A DNA stretch of 64,000 nt, taken from Anaerobacillus sp. CMMVII. Lineage in GTDB: Bacteria > Bacillota > Bacilli > Bacillales > Anaerobacillaceae. Position 1 is the first letter of the stretch. Each line of letters opens with the position of its first letter. The position numbers and the translations under genes are program-made. The stretch is taken from assembly GCF_025377685.1 (NCBI RefSeq), contig NZ_JACEHK010000002.1:248001-312000 (forward strand), in the 5' to 3' direction. The notes under the pieces are model-generated. The model was not told the DNA's origin, ran no database searches, and saw only the letters and a program-made list of their open reading frames with translations. This document shows, one piece after another, positions 17,945-27,000 of this stretch.

Positions 17945-17974
17945 AAAAGATCGCCGCTTTGGCGATCTTTTATT
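17945..17974 (+). terminator. Terminator of the DUF4023 gene
   Basis: AAAAGATCGCC / GGCGATCTTTT around a 5-nt loop, 5 nt after the corrected stop codon. Confidence 0.8.
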
Positions 17975-17998
17975 ATGGAAAGTTTACTCTTAATTGGG

Positions 17999-18145
17999 TT
18001 AAATAAATCCATTATGTTTAATGTCGTTAAGCGATTCTTGCATTTTCATATGGTGGACAATGGTCATGGCAATAATAATAAAGCTCAAGGAAGCAGATAG
18101 TATAGTGCTACTAATTAACAATCGTTTTAATCCATAGTTGAACAT
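17999..18145 (-). CDS. Small membrane protein, 48 aa, unrecognised
   Basis: The minus-strand frame from ATG at 18145 encodes a basic start (MFNYGLKRLL), one hydrophobic helix (STILSASLSFIIIAMTIV) and a polar tail ending HNGFI. The upstream AAGTGGTGA is a moderate ribosome site. The N-in, single-span layout is that of a real small membrane peptide, but I recognise no family and there is no partner gene. Confidence 0.42.
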   Translation of the reverse strand: MFNYGLKRLLISSTILSASLSFIIIAMTIVHHMKMQESLNDIKHNGFI

Positions 18146-18343
18146 AATAATCACCACTTTTTTTCTTTTATTATGCTACAAGTCGACTAAAAATATTTAA
18201 AATAGGAGTGTATTTCAAAATTACCTTAGCTAAATCAACTATCGTTAATAGTGAAAATAAAGAATGATAAGCCGTTAATTTTAATCAATTTATAAAAGGC
18301 TTATAATGTATTAGAAATACCGAATGAAGAAAAGGGGAATTTT

Positions 18344-18909
18344 ATGAAACGTATTGCTGTTTTTTGTGGTTCTAGTACAGGTTTGATCCGGTTTATATGG
18401 AAGCATCCAGAAAATTAGGTAAGACACTAGCTAGTGAAGGGATTGAACTAATATACGGTGGAGCTCAGGTTGGTTGTATGGGTGCTATTGCTGATGCTGT
18501 TATTGAAAATGGCGGAAAAGCAATTGGAATTATTCCGAAAAAACTAATGAGAGTAGAAATTGCTCACGGAAGTTTAACTGAACTTCATATAGTTGAAACG
18601 ATGCATGAACGAAAAGCGATGATGGCAGAGCTTGCAGATGGTTTTATTGCAATGCCTGGAGGGTCAGGAACATTAGAAGAGTGGTTTGAGGTACTAACAT
18701 GGGCCCAAATCGGTTATCACCAAAAACCGTGCAGTCTATTGAACGTTAATAACTATTACACGCCACTTCTAAGTTTATTTGATCACATGATTGAGCAAGG
18801 CTTTGTCCGAGAGGAATACCGACAACTAATTCTCATGGAAAGCGACCCAGATAAAATAGTTCAGAAGCTACAAAATTTTAAACCAACATACATACATAAC
18901 TGGGATTAG
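18344..18909 (+). pseudogene. LOG-family protein (YvdD-like), one-base frameshift near the start
   Basis: The lonely-guy/lysine-decarboxylase-like family hydrolyses nucleotide monophosphates to free base and ribose phosphate. The body shows GIELIYGGAQVGCMG, the HERKAMMAELADGF region and the signature PGGSGTLEE. An ATG at 18344 with AAAGGGG upstream starts MKRIAVFCGSSTG, the expected family N-terminus, but the frame then breaks. Adding one T to GGTTTGAT gives FDPVYMEASRK and joins the rest. The complete protein would be 188 residues, normal for YvdD. A homopolymer deletion is the simplest explanation. Confidence 0.85.
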
Positions 18910-19018
18910 GAAGCAATGTATTACTTTCTCAACAAAAACTATTTTATTTTCTAGTGCAATTGCATTATGACTATAGTAAAGCTTAGCTCTTCACGGTATA
19001 ACCTGAAGTTTGTAAACT

Positions 19019-19062
19019 AAATGAGGCGGGGGGACAAATGAATTTGTCCCCCCGCCTCATTT
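19019..19062. repeat. 21-bp perfect inverted repeat with GGGACAAAT apex (family member 3)
   Basis: Arms ATGAGGCGGGG continuing to GGACAAAT and the complement, with a two-base loop. It lies about 110 nt after the LOG gene and may serve as a terminator. The apex GGGACAAATnAATTTGTCCC is shared with the hairpin at 22554-22620. Confidence 0.8.
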
Positions 19063-19228
19063 AATACGATCAAACAAGGAATTAATAGAAAAGTGAGTAG
19101 TGTAATTTGTTAAAATTAATTATTTGAAAATTTAAAATATAAGTGGTAAAAATAATATATAGCTATTTTCATTTTACGTTGCGATCCTTTGAAAAACAAA
19201 AATAACGAGGTGAAGGTGGGATCCATTC

Positions 19229-19687
19229 ATGAAAAATGCATGTTTATATGAAGCACATGTTCAAACGACAGATCTAGAGGAAGCGATAAAGTTTTACCAA
19301 AGTATTGATCTTGTTTTAGCTTATGTAATTTCAGATCGCGTAGCTTTTTTTTGGTTAGGTGAGAGCAAGAAAAAAGAACAAATGCTAGGAGTATGGCAGG
19401 TTACTTCAGATCAATTTAAACAATCACATTTCGCCTTGCATCTACCTTATGCCCAATTTATGAATGTACCAAATTTTTTATCAGACAAAGGGATACATCT
19501 TGTACCAAGTTTTGGTTTAGACACTAGTGAACCAATCGTTCACGCTTGGATGCCAGCTGCAAGTTATTATTTTGAGGACAAAGATGGGAACTCATTGGAA
19601 TATATAACAGTTTTAGAAGGTGAACCGATCCCTGAGTTAGGAGCTGTTCACTTGAGTGCCTGGCAGGAGGCAAATAAAAAGAGGTAA
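19229..19687 (+). CDS. VOC/glyoxalase-fold protein
   Basis: A 152-residue vicinal-oxygen-chelate protein with two beta-alpha-beta-beta-beta halves. It starts EAHVQTTDLEEAIKFYQSI (typical VOC opening), has SHFALHLPY with a possible metal His in the middle, and ends YYFEDKDGNSLEYITVL with the conserved DPDGN-like turn and Glu ligand. Such proteins include glyoxalases, dioxygenases and antibiotic-binding proteins. The specific reaction cannot be told. The ribosome site is GAGGTGAAGG. Monocistronic. Confidence 0.85.
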   Translation: MKNACLYEAHVQTTDLEEAIKFYQSIDLVLAYVISDRVAFFWLGESKKKEQMLGVWQVTSDQFKQSHFALHLPYAQFMNVPNFLSDKGIHLVPSFGLDTSEPIVHAWMPAASYYFEDKDGNSLEYITVLEGEPIPELGAVHLSAWQEANKKR

Positions 19688-19758
19688 ATAGTAAGTTAGG
19701 GATTACTTAAAACACTTTTTTCTATCTGTGGAGTAGCCTCTGCTGTTGCTAGAATTTT

Positions 19759-19854
19759 CGGATGCTTTATAAAAACGAGCTATAGAGACAAATTCCATTA
19801 TCTCTATAGCTCGTTTATTTCTTATAAACGATTCAAACAGGCTATAAGCATCCG
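19759..19854. repeat. Nested hairpin with GAGACAAAT-type apex (family member 4)
   Basis: The inner stem AAACGAGCTATAGAGA/TCTCTATAGCTCGTTT (19773-19816) lies inside an outer stem CGGATGCTTTATA/TATAAGCATCCG (with one bulge). It follows the VOC gene and may act as terminator. The double-palindrome layout resembles the structure at 22508-22627. Confidence 0.7.
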
Positions 19855-19979
19855 TTTATCATAGAGTATTTTAAGGAGTTGAAATTATTAATTTTTTTAA
19901 TATTTTGTCATTATATCCATTTTAAGCTATAATTAATAATTAGAGTTGCGAAATATATATAGTAGAGGAGTACTTAGCT

Positions 19980-21779
19980 ATGGCGAAAAAACATTACGAA
20001 GTGAAGTTCCAGTTGAATTAACATGGAACCTTGAAGACCTCTTTGAGTCAAAGGAGGCGTGGGAAAAAGAGCTTGCAGCAGTTCAAGCTGATTTACCTAC
20101 AGTTACTCAGTTTAAAGGAAAGCTTAAAGACCGAGCAAGCGTTTTAGTTGACTGCTTACATGCTCAAGAAAGCCTTTATCAAAGAGTGATTCGAGTTGCT
20201 ACATACGCAAGATTACGGCAGACGGAAGATGGAACAAATTCAGAGCATCAGGGAAATGCGGCTCGTACAGGAGCAATGTTAGCAACTGTTGATGCGGCTC
20301 TGACATTTGTTGACTCAGAAATCTTAACCTTGCCAAATGGAACAATTGAACGATACTTAGAGGAAGAAGCAGGTTTAGCTGATTTCCGGAAGAGCCTTGA
20401 AGAGTTACTCGAAAAAAGCCTCACCAATTAAGTCCAGAAACAGAAGAAACACTAGCTGCTTTAGGTCAAGTCTTGTCTTCACCTTATATGACTTACGAGA
20501 TAAGCAAATCGTCTGATATGGATTTTGCTTCATTTAATGATGAACAGGGAAATGAATTACCACTAACGTTTGCTCTGTTTGAAGATCGTTATGAATTATC
20601 AGCAAATACCGCTGTGCGTAGGAACTCTTACGAAGCATTCACGAAAACGTTAAATCAGTATAAGAATACCTTTGCGGCTACATATTCAACAGAAATTAAA
20701 AAGCAAACCGTTTTAGCGCGTCAGCGTAAATATGAGAGTGTTACTCATATGCTTTTACAACCACATCAAGTTACATTGGAAATGTATAATAACCAATTAG
20801 ATATTATTCAAATGAATTGGCTCCACATATGCGTAGGTTTGCACAGTTAAAGAAACGTGTACTAGGATTAGATAAAATGATGTTCTGTGATTTAAAAGCA
20901 CCCCTTGATCCTGAATTTAATCCTGCGACAACATATGAAGAGGCTTCTTCAACAATTCTGAAGTCCTTAGAGGTAATGGGTCCAGAATATCACAGCGTAA
21001 TGAAAAAAGCTTTAACTGAAAGATGGGTAGATCTGGCTGAAAATGTGGGCAAAGCAACAGGGGCATTTTGTTCTAGCCCTTATGGAGTTCATCCATACAT
21101 TTTAATTACTTGGACAGATACAATGCGAGGAGCATTTATACTGACACATGAACTAGGTCATGCAGGTCATTTTTATTATGCTGGAGGCAATCAACGTCTG
21201 ACAAACACCCGTCCGTCGCTGTATTTTATTGAGGCACCATCAACGATTAACGAACTGTTATTAAGTCAGCACCTTTTAAAAACAACAGAAGATACACGCA
21301 TGAAACGTTGGGTCTTACTACAATCATTAGGCACCTATTACCATAACTTTGTTACACATTTGCTTGAAGGAGAATTGCAACGGAGAGTTTATGCCTTAGC
21401 CGAAGCTGGAAAACCAATTACAGCAGTTACACTTAGTGAGCAAAAAAAGGAGCTTTTAGAGAACTTCTGGGGTGACACTGTAGAAATCGACGAAGGAGCA
21501 GCTTTGACTTGGATGCGTCAGCCACATTATTATATGGGTCTTTATCCTTACACCTATTCTGCAGGTCTAACAGCTTCTACAGCTGTAGCTGAACTTATTA
21601 AAGAAGAAGGACAGCCTGCCGTGGACCGTTGGATTGAGGTATTAAAAGCGGGTGGAACAATGAGACCTTTAGACTTAATGAAGCATGCAGGTGTGGATAT
21701 GTCTACACCAGATCCAATCCGAAAAGCCGTAGCTTACGTAGGCTCACTCATTGATCAACTTGAAAAAAGTTATGAATAA
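19980..21779 (+). pseudogene. pepF: Oligoendopeptidase F (M3B), three one-base frameshifts
   Basis: PepF is a zinc endopeptidase that trims short peptides. The catalytic HELGHAGH motif lies at about 21148-21172, with the downstream FIEAPSTINE and the C-terminal YPYTYSAGL and AGGTMRPLDL motifs intact. Frames break at three places, each mended by adding one A to an A run: at 19986-19991 (giving MAKKTLRSEVPVELTWNLED from ATG 19980, behind AGAGGAG), near 20415 (EKKPHQLSPETEETLAAL) and near 20810 (IIQNELAPHMRRFAQL). The mended protein is about 600 residues, normal for PepF. Three identical-type defects in one conserved gene point to sequencing error. Confidence 0.9.
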
Positions 21780-21792
21780 CTAAGCATAGCGA

Positions 21793-21824
21793 AGAGGCTA
21801 ACTGGATAAGTTAGTCTCTTTTTT
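21793..21824 (+). terminator. Terminator of pepF
   Basis: AGAGGCTAACT / AGTTAGTCTCT with a GGATA loop and a T run, 12 nt after the stop. Confidence 0.85.
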
Positions 21825-21994
21825 AAAAAGGCTGTTTTCCCAAAGTTTGTTACTTGAGTAAATACTAAGATTTCACTACTTATTTAGTAAGTAGTGATCT
21901 TTTCTAACTCAATTTATTGAATGATATCTTCATCTAATGAATTTTTCCGATTATTTTAGGTTAGAAAGTAACAATGTTTTAGAAAAGAACTTTT
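21825..21994. repeat. Dispersed intergenic repeat, copy A (about 170 bp)
   Basis: Runs from AAAAAGGCTGTTTTCCCAAAG through CACTACTTATTTAGTAAGTAG to ATGTTTTAGAAAAGAAC. Copy B at 34098-34266 matches along its whole length with scattered substitutions. It contains an internal palindrome, ACTACTTA/TAAGTAGT. No open frame. Confidence 0.8.
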
Positions 21995-22045
21995 AAAAAA
22001 ACGAAAATAAATTTAAAGCTAAGTTTAAAAAAAATGATAACTGGA

Positions 22046-22051
22046 TATAAT
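22046..22051 (+). promoter_or_regulatory. Probable -10 box of the cold-shock gene
   Basis: TATAAT about 60 nt before the csp start, with only a weak TTTAAA 16 nt upstream. It leaves a 5' leader of about 50 nt. Confidence 0.4.
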
Positions 22052-22109
22052 AACAGAGCAAGATAATTTGCAATTTCATGTATTTGTTACATGCTAGGAG
22101 GAAACAAGA

Positions 22110-22310
22110 ATGGAACATGGTAAAGTAAAATGGTTCAACAGTGAGAAAGGCTTCGGGTTCATTGAGCGAGAAGGTGGAGATGACGTATTCGTTCACTTCT
22201 CAGCTATTCAAGGCGAAGGTTACAAATCATTAGATGAAGGTCAAGAAGTGACTTTTGACATCGAAAATGGTCAACGTGGTCCACAAGCGACTAACGTTCG
22301 TAAAGCATAA
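22110..22310 (+). CDS. Cold-shock protein (CspA/CspB family)
   Basis: A 66-residue single-domain OB-fold RNA chaperone with the RNP1 motif KGFGFIE at 16-22 and RNP2 VFVHFSAI at about 30. It starts [11 protein letters not shown] and ends [10 protein letters not shown], the normal family boundaries. AGGAGG precedes the ATG. A second copy (66 aa) lies on the minus strand at 49015. Such proteins destabilise mRNA secondary structure during cold or growth transitions. A terminator follows. Confidence 0.97.
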   Translation: MEHGKVKWFNSEKGFGFIEREGGDDVFVHFSAIQGEGYKSLDEGQEVTFDIENGQRGPQATNVRKA

Positions 22311-22323
22311 AATATGAACCAGA

Positions 22324-22356
22324 ACAGACTCTAGCATTAGAGTCTGTTTTATTTTT
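22324..22356 (+). terminator. Terminator of the cold-shock gene
   Basis: CAGACTCTA / TAGAGTCTG around GCAT, followed by TTTTATTTTTT. Confidence 0.88.
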
Positions 22357-22475
22357 TAAGGCGTATAATGATTAAGCGTTTCGTAACCATTGTGGCTTTA
22401 CCCGTAATTCTACGTTAAAAAACTTCAACTGATAGAAGAGATGCCCGAGCGACCTTATTATTTGTTGTCATTATT

Positions 22476-22640
22476 CCCTATTTTAAAGATTGTTGCTATT
22501 AGCTTTTAGGTCGTAACCAAGCGAATGCTTGGTTCTTCACGATTTGCGTGAAGCTTTTGAGAATAAATAAGCCATTGGGACAAATAAATTTGTCCCAAAA
22601 AGCTTATTTATTCTCAAAAGACGACCTAATAGGACAAGTT
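22476..22640. repeat. Palindromic repeat copy 2 carrying an inserted palindrome; predicted four-way junction
   Basis: Positions 22508-22627 fold as AGGTCGT (22508-22514), hairpin AACCAAGC/GCTTGGTT (22515-22534), hairpin CTTCACG/CGTGAAG (22535-22553), a long hairpin with GGGACAAAT apex (22554-22620) and ACGACCT (22621-22627). All stems abut with no unpaired linker. The first part matches the repeat at 13091-13177; relative to that copy, 22535-22620 looks inserted. It occupies most of the gap 22357-22821, which holds no gene. Confidence 0.72.
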
Positions 22641-22821
22641 TACGAAAATATCCTTAATAAATCATGAGGTTTCTAACCTCTCTGAAAAATATTTATTTTT
22701 TTCATATTTTATTGTAACTTTTTTAGAAAAAAAGCGTTCAAATAAAATATGGAATAAATTGGTGGTAGAGTTTCAAGGTGGACAAACCTACCGTTAGTGG
22801 ACTTTTAGATTAGAATAGGAG

Positions 22822-24092
22822 ATGAAATTTTTGCAGCTTCTTTTATTAAATCTACTATTTTATTACTTTTGATTTTTATCTATATTCTTTTTCTTCATGA
22901 ACGAAAGATAGAAAGAGCACATCGCAAATTATTCATTGGACTTTTTGCATTTTTAGCAATAATAATCTGTAAACAGTTTCAAACACCAATTTTCTTTGGT
23001 TGGATTTTTGAATGGAAGTACATACCATTTCTACTTGGATCGATGTATGGAGGACGAAAAGTTGCTGCTTCATTATTCAGTTGGATAACCATTTTAAACA
23101 TTTATTCTGGAAGCGAACATATGGTCAGTAGCTTAATCATTAGTTCAATCATGCTATTAACAATTTTATTTCTGCTTCTGCCATATTATCATCAGCAATC
23201 AAAGCTAAAGAAAGTTATATTATTAATGGTTGCTCCAATTTTCTTCTCAGGAATAACGATTATCTTTAATATTAGTGTAATGACGGATATCTTGGAAAAC
23301 TTTGGGTTGTTTTTCATGTTTGGTCTAGTAGAAGCAATATCAGTTGGGTTGATTGTTTTCATTATTGAGTTTATTAGAGAAAGTACAATAATAAAGGAAG
23401 AGTATTTTGAGTCTGATAAACTACGTGTTGTAAGCGAACTAGCAGCCAGCGTTTCACATGAAGTGAAAAATCCGTTGACTGTAACAAGAGGGTTTATTCA
23501 ACTACTTCATGATCCTAAGTTAGATGCTAATAAAAAAGCTGAATTCCTACAATTGTCATTACAGGAGCTTGATCGGGCACAGGAAATTATTACAGATTAC
23601 CTTAATCTTGCTAAGCCATCGTCTATAGTTGAAGGACAAACTCATAATCTAAATTTAGAAATAGAGTATATTGCTAAAGTAATGAAACCACTTGCCTTAT
23701 TGCAGGGGGTCGAAATAGTTACAATAGCTAAGAATGAGTGCTTCATTAGTGGTGACTGTCAGAAATTAAGACAATGCCTGATTAATATTGTAAAAAACGG
23801 GATCGAAGCCATGGTAAATGGTGGGGTTCTGACCATTCAACTATTCTTAACGACAGATGAAATAGTGATCTCCATTCATGACACAGGGGTAGGGATGTCA
23901 AAAAAACAAATCGAATCATTAGGTACCGCTTTTCAAACAACGAAAGAACACGGAACAGGTCTTGGCTTAATGGTTGTTAATAATATTGTGAGAATTATGG
24001 GAGGTAGCATTGAAATAGAAAGTATTGAAGGAAAGGGAACAATTTTTAAGTTGTTTTTTCCACAAGCTAGGCAGCATAAAGATAAAAAGTGA
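22822..24092 (+). CDS. KinB-like sensor histidine kinase 1 (one-base frameshift near start)
   Basis: The N-terminal half has 5-6 membrane helices with the motif IPFLLGSMYGGRKVAASLF, as in 5TM-receptor LytS/KinB proteins. The dimerisation box is LAASVSHEVKNPLTVTRG with phospho-His, followed by N box KNGIEAMVNGG, G1 DTGVGMSK and G2 GTGLGLMVV. ATG 22822 behind TAGGAGA gives MKFLQLLLLNLLF and then breaks; one extra T in the ATTTTA run restores a continuous membrane helix into the long frame. KinB-type kinases phosphorylate Spo0F to trigger sporulation in B. subtilis. No response regulator is adjacent, which fits a phosphorelay kinase. A paralogue follows. Confidence 0.85.
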
Positions 24093-24130
24093 CGAAACAA
24101 ATAAAAAAATATCTAGATTCTGTAAAAATA

Positions 24131-24139
24131 TGATATAAT
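24131..24139 (+). promoter_or_regulatory. Extended -10 promoter element of kinase 2
   Basis: TGATATAAT, a TGn-extended perfect -10, lies 31 nt before the start of the second kinase. No good -35 is needed or seen. Confidence 0.5.
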
Positions 24140-24169
24140 TATTTGAAAAATCAAACATTTAGGTGATCC

Positions 24170-25426
24170 ATGATAAATCTATTATTAAATGTGCTTATTA
24201 TTTTGGTTTGTATTTTTATGTATTATATCTTTCTACTAAATCCCTCAATGGAAAAAAAATACCGAGAGCTTTTTATTAGTTTATTATCGCTGGTTGCAAT
24301 GATCCTCTGTATGGTGTTTCCATATTACGATGCGAATGGGACAATCTATGATTTAAGGATTATACCCTTTTTACTAGGCGGTCTATACGGGGGAAGAAAA
24401 GTTGCCTTAACCTTATTTATTGGATTAGTACTGACACGATTTTTTATTGGTTATAATCTCGGTTTTTATGTAACTTTTATACAAGCACTAATTACTTTAG
24501 CTTTTGTATATTATTTTAGTTCAATCTTTCATCAAAGTAAGTTTTCAAAAAAGATTGTTGTTTCACTTGGATTTATCTTCGTAATCTGGGGACTAAACGT
24601 TATTATTTATTGGATGATACATACTAATGATCTGCAGGAAAAAGAACTGATGTTAACTAGTTTAGTTAACCATATCCTTGTAACCGTCTTAACCTTTGTC
24701 TTAGTTCTTTACATTATTGAATACATTTTGCAGATGTTACGATTTAAAAAAGAGATTAGTGGTGCTGAGAAATTACGTGTTGTCAGTCAATTAGCCGCAA
24801 GTGTTTCTCATGAAGTACGTAATCCATTAACTGTAACAAGAGGATTTTTACAGTTACTAAAAGATGATTCAATCGATGATCAAAAACGGAAGGAATACTT
24901 AGACTTATCTCTACAAGAATTAGATCGGGCGCAAACCATCATTACTGACTACTTAACGTATGCAAAGCCAAGTGATGAGAATAAGCCAGAAAACCTAACC
25001 ATCGCAACAGAAATAGCTTACTTAGTTCAAGTAATGACACCGTACGCTTTAATGCAAGGGGTGGAAATTCTCATTTCGAATATAAGTGGTGGATTTGTTA
25101 TAGGAGATAGACAAAAGTTCCGCCAAAGTTTAATTAATATTGTAAAAAATGGGATTGAAGCGATGCCTAATGGTGGTATATTAGAAATTGGAACTAGTAA
25201 CATCAATAAAGATATTGTAATCTCAATAAAAGATACTGGGATTGGGATGTCACAAGAGCAAATACAAAAAATAGGTACTCCTTTTCTAACGACTAAAAAA
25301 ACCGGAACAGGTCTAGGGACGATGGTTGCCTATAACCTTATTAGGGAGATGGGTGGAAAGGTAAAAGTAAAAAGTAGACGTGGCACCGGAACGGAATTTG
25401 TGCTAGTTTTCCCTAATGTAAAATAA
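24170..25426 (+). CDS. KinB-like sensor histidine kinase 2
   Basis: A 418-residue paralogue of the preceding kinase with the same layout: six hydrophobic segments including IPFLLGGLYGGRKVALTLF, a phospho-acceptor box LAASVSHEVRNPLTVTRG, N box KNGIEAMPNGG, G1 DTGIGMSQ and G2 GTGLGTMVAYN. It resembles B. subtilis KinB, an integral-membrane sporulation kinase. It has its own extended -10 promoter, so the tandem copies can be expressed separately. Their sensor halves differ more than their kinase halves, suggesting different inputs into the same phosphorelay (inference). Confidence 0.92.
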   Translation: MINLLLNVLIILVCIFMYYIFLLNPSMEKKYRELFISLLSLVAMILCMVFPYYDANGTIYDLRIIPFLLGGLYGGRKVALTLFIGLVLTRFFIGYNLGFYVTFIQALITLAFVYYFSSIFHQSKFSKKIVVSLGFIFVIWGLNVIIYWMIHTNDLQEKELMLTSLVNHILVTVLTFVLVLYIIEYILQMLRFKKEISGAEKLRVVSQLAASVSHEVRNPLTVTRGFLQLLKDDSIDDQKRKEYLDLSLQELDRAQTIITDYLTYAKPSDENKPENLTIATEIAYLVQVMTPYALMQGVEILISNISGGFVIGDRQKFRQSLINIVKNGIEAMPNGGILEIGTSNINKDIVISIKDTGIGMSQEQIQKIGTPFLTTKKTGTGLGTMVAYNLIREMGGKVKVKSRRGTGTEFVLVFPNVK

Positions 25427-25547
25427 GAGGTTGTCCCAAAAGTGTCTGACACCACGCGGATCCTACTAAATATAGACGTGCGGATATATTATATGTCTAT
25501 ATTCGGTACCTAGCGGTGTCTGACACTTTTTTTGGGACAGCCTCTTC
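25427..25547. repeat. Long palindromic element with GTGTCTGACACC ends
   Basis: Starts GAGGTTGTCCCAAAA-GTGTCTGACACC and ends GGTGTCTGACAC-TTTTTTTGGGACAGCCTC, so the two ends are inverted copies. A second inner palindrome AATATAGAC/GTCTATATT lies between. It begins directly at the stop of kinase 2 and could terminate it. The self-complementary GTGTCAGACAC core occurs in dispersed repeats of many Bacillaceae. Confidence 0.75.
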
Positions 25548-25656
25548 ATGATTATTAAAGAATCTAATTCGAAAGTATGCTTTCTTTCATCTAACAAATT
25601 GTTCAATAATAATTACAACAAGTGTTCGTGAAAGTGAACTTTCATAGGATTTTATC

Positions 25657-26058
25657 CTAAAGATTATACCAATTAAACATTAAGATAAATGTTCCAATTA
25701 AGGTTGCAATATAGATAAATCCAATTTTAGCGATCTTATCTAAATGATTACGTTTAACCTCATCATTTTTTTCAAGTCGGTAAAGTTTTAAGCGTTTAGA
25801 AAAAATACCCAAAAATGCACCTAGTGCCAAAATGAGAGCAACTGACACCCATACTCGAATTGATGTGAATTCTGGAAATAGGATAAATCCTGTAATCAGT
25901 GTTACAAAAAGGGCGAGATTTGCTAACATGACTAACCCTTTCCAAATTGGAGCTGATTCTAAGGGTTGTCCGTTACGGCTTTTAAGAAATGCAATAATTG
26001 GTAAGGGTACGACTGCAAGAAATAATATCGATATAAGTTGGTGGATCATTAATGACAT
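25657..26058 (-). CDS. Hypothetical four-helix membrane protein
   Basis: A 133-residue protein with four hydrophobic helices (LISILFLAVVPLPIIAFL, VMLANLALFVTLITGFI, VSVALILALGAFLGIF and IGFIYIATLIGTFILMF) separated by short charged loops. AGGAGG lies before its ATG. I do not recognise the family. It is convergent with kinase 2 and divergent from trhA. Confidence 0.75.
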   Translation of the reverse strand: MSLMIHQLISILFLAVVPLPIIAFLKSRNGQPLESAPIWKGLVMLANLALFVTLITGFILFPEFTSIRVWVSVALILALGAFLGIFSKRLKLYRLEKNDEVKRNHLDKIAKIGFIYIATLIGTFILMFNWYNL

Positions 26059-26262
26059 AAAAGTTTGCCTCCTAGGATTTTTACAGATGGTATTACAGTA
26101 TCAGTATAGGTCAGGAGAATCAAATTATATGCATTTGCCTTATTAGATTTTTAAAACTGATTGTAATAATTGAAAAAAATAATGATATTTATCATTTTTT
26201 TCACCGCTAGGCTAATGTTACAATAAGATAGGTAATAGAATTTATTTAAAGGAGTTAAAAAA

Positions 26263-26898
26263 ATGGCAACTACACATACGTATAGCAAAGGAGAAGAAAT
26301 AGCCAACGCCATTTCTCATGGTATAGGTATTGTCTTTAGTATATCGGCATTAACCTTGTTAATTGTTTTTGCTTCGTTAGAAGGTTCAGCTGCCTCCATT
26401 ATTAGTTACACAGTGTATGGAGTAACAATGCTACTTTTGTATGTTTCTTCAACGCTACTCCATGCCTTTCCTGAAGGAAAAGTAAAAAACCTATTTGAGA
26501 TCTTTGATCACTCATCGATCTACTTGTTCATTGCCGGTTCGTATACCCCGATTTTAGTAAATGTTATTGGTGGAAAGCTTGGCCTATATTTACTTGCAGT
26601 TTTATGGTCAGTTGCTGGGATTGGCATATTGTTTAAGGTGTTTTTCGTAAAACGATTTATGTACACCTCGACGATCCTTTACATTGTGATGGGCTGGCTA
26701 ATCGTTTTCGCCTGGAAACCTTTGGTCACCAATCTCGATGACCTAGGAGTCATCCTCTTAGTAATCGGAGGCTTGCTATATACAATAGGTGCGTTATTTT
26801 ACATGTTTAGATGGTTTCCATTTCATCATATGGTCTGGCATTTGTTTGTATTAGCAGGAACAGTTGTGCATTTTTTCGCAATTTTGCTCTTTGTCTAG
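26263..26898 (+). CDS. trhA: PAQR-family membrane homeostasis protein TrhA (hemolysin III homologue)
   Basis: A 211-residue, seven-helix protein with the family's metal-binding and signature residues: EEIANAISHGIGI at the start, SSTLLHAFPEGKVK, FDHSSIYLFIAGSYTP (the central PAQR motif) and FPFHHMVWHLFVLAG at the end. Members include the former hemolysin III proteins; E. coli TrhA and B. subtilis YplQ affect membrane lipid balance. AAAGGAG precedes the ATG. Monocistronic, followed by a terminator. Confidence 0.95.
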   Translation: MATTHTYSKGEEIANAISHGIGIVFSISALTLLIVFASLEGSAASIISYTVYGVTMLLLYVSSTLLHAFPEGKVKNLFEIFDHSSIYLFIAGSYTPILVNVIGGKLGLYLLAVLWSVAGIGILFKVFFVKRFMYTSTILYIVMGWLIVFAWKPLVTNLDDLGVILLVIGGLLYTIGALFYMFRWFPFHHMVWHLFVLAGTVVHFFAILLFV

Positions 26899-26931
26899 AA
26901 ATGGGAAAAGAACTTAAATGAGAAAAATAAG

Positions 26932-26969
26932 AATGAGCCAGATCGTCACTTTGACGAACTGGCTTTTTC
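26932..26969. terminator. Terminator between trhA and the convergent PLP enzyme
   Basis: GAGCCAGATCGTCA / TGACGAACTGGCT around CTT, followed by a T run. Confidence 0.85.
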
Positions 26970-27000
26970 TGTTTAAAAAATTGTATGTGAGAAGGATAGA

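Noticed and set aside
21825-21994. Insertion sequence.
   Set aside because: No transposase frame, no clear terminal inverted repeats and no target duplication visible; annotated as a dispersed repeat.
22508-22627. tRNA-like cloverleaf.
   Set aside because: The third arm is far too long, there is no anticodon-arm geometry or T-arm GTTCGA-type motif, and the sequence matches a dispersed repeat.
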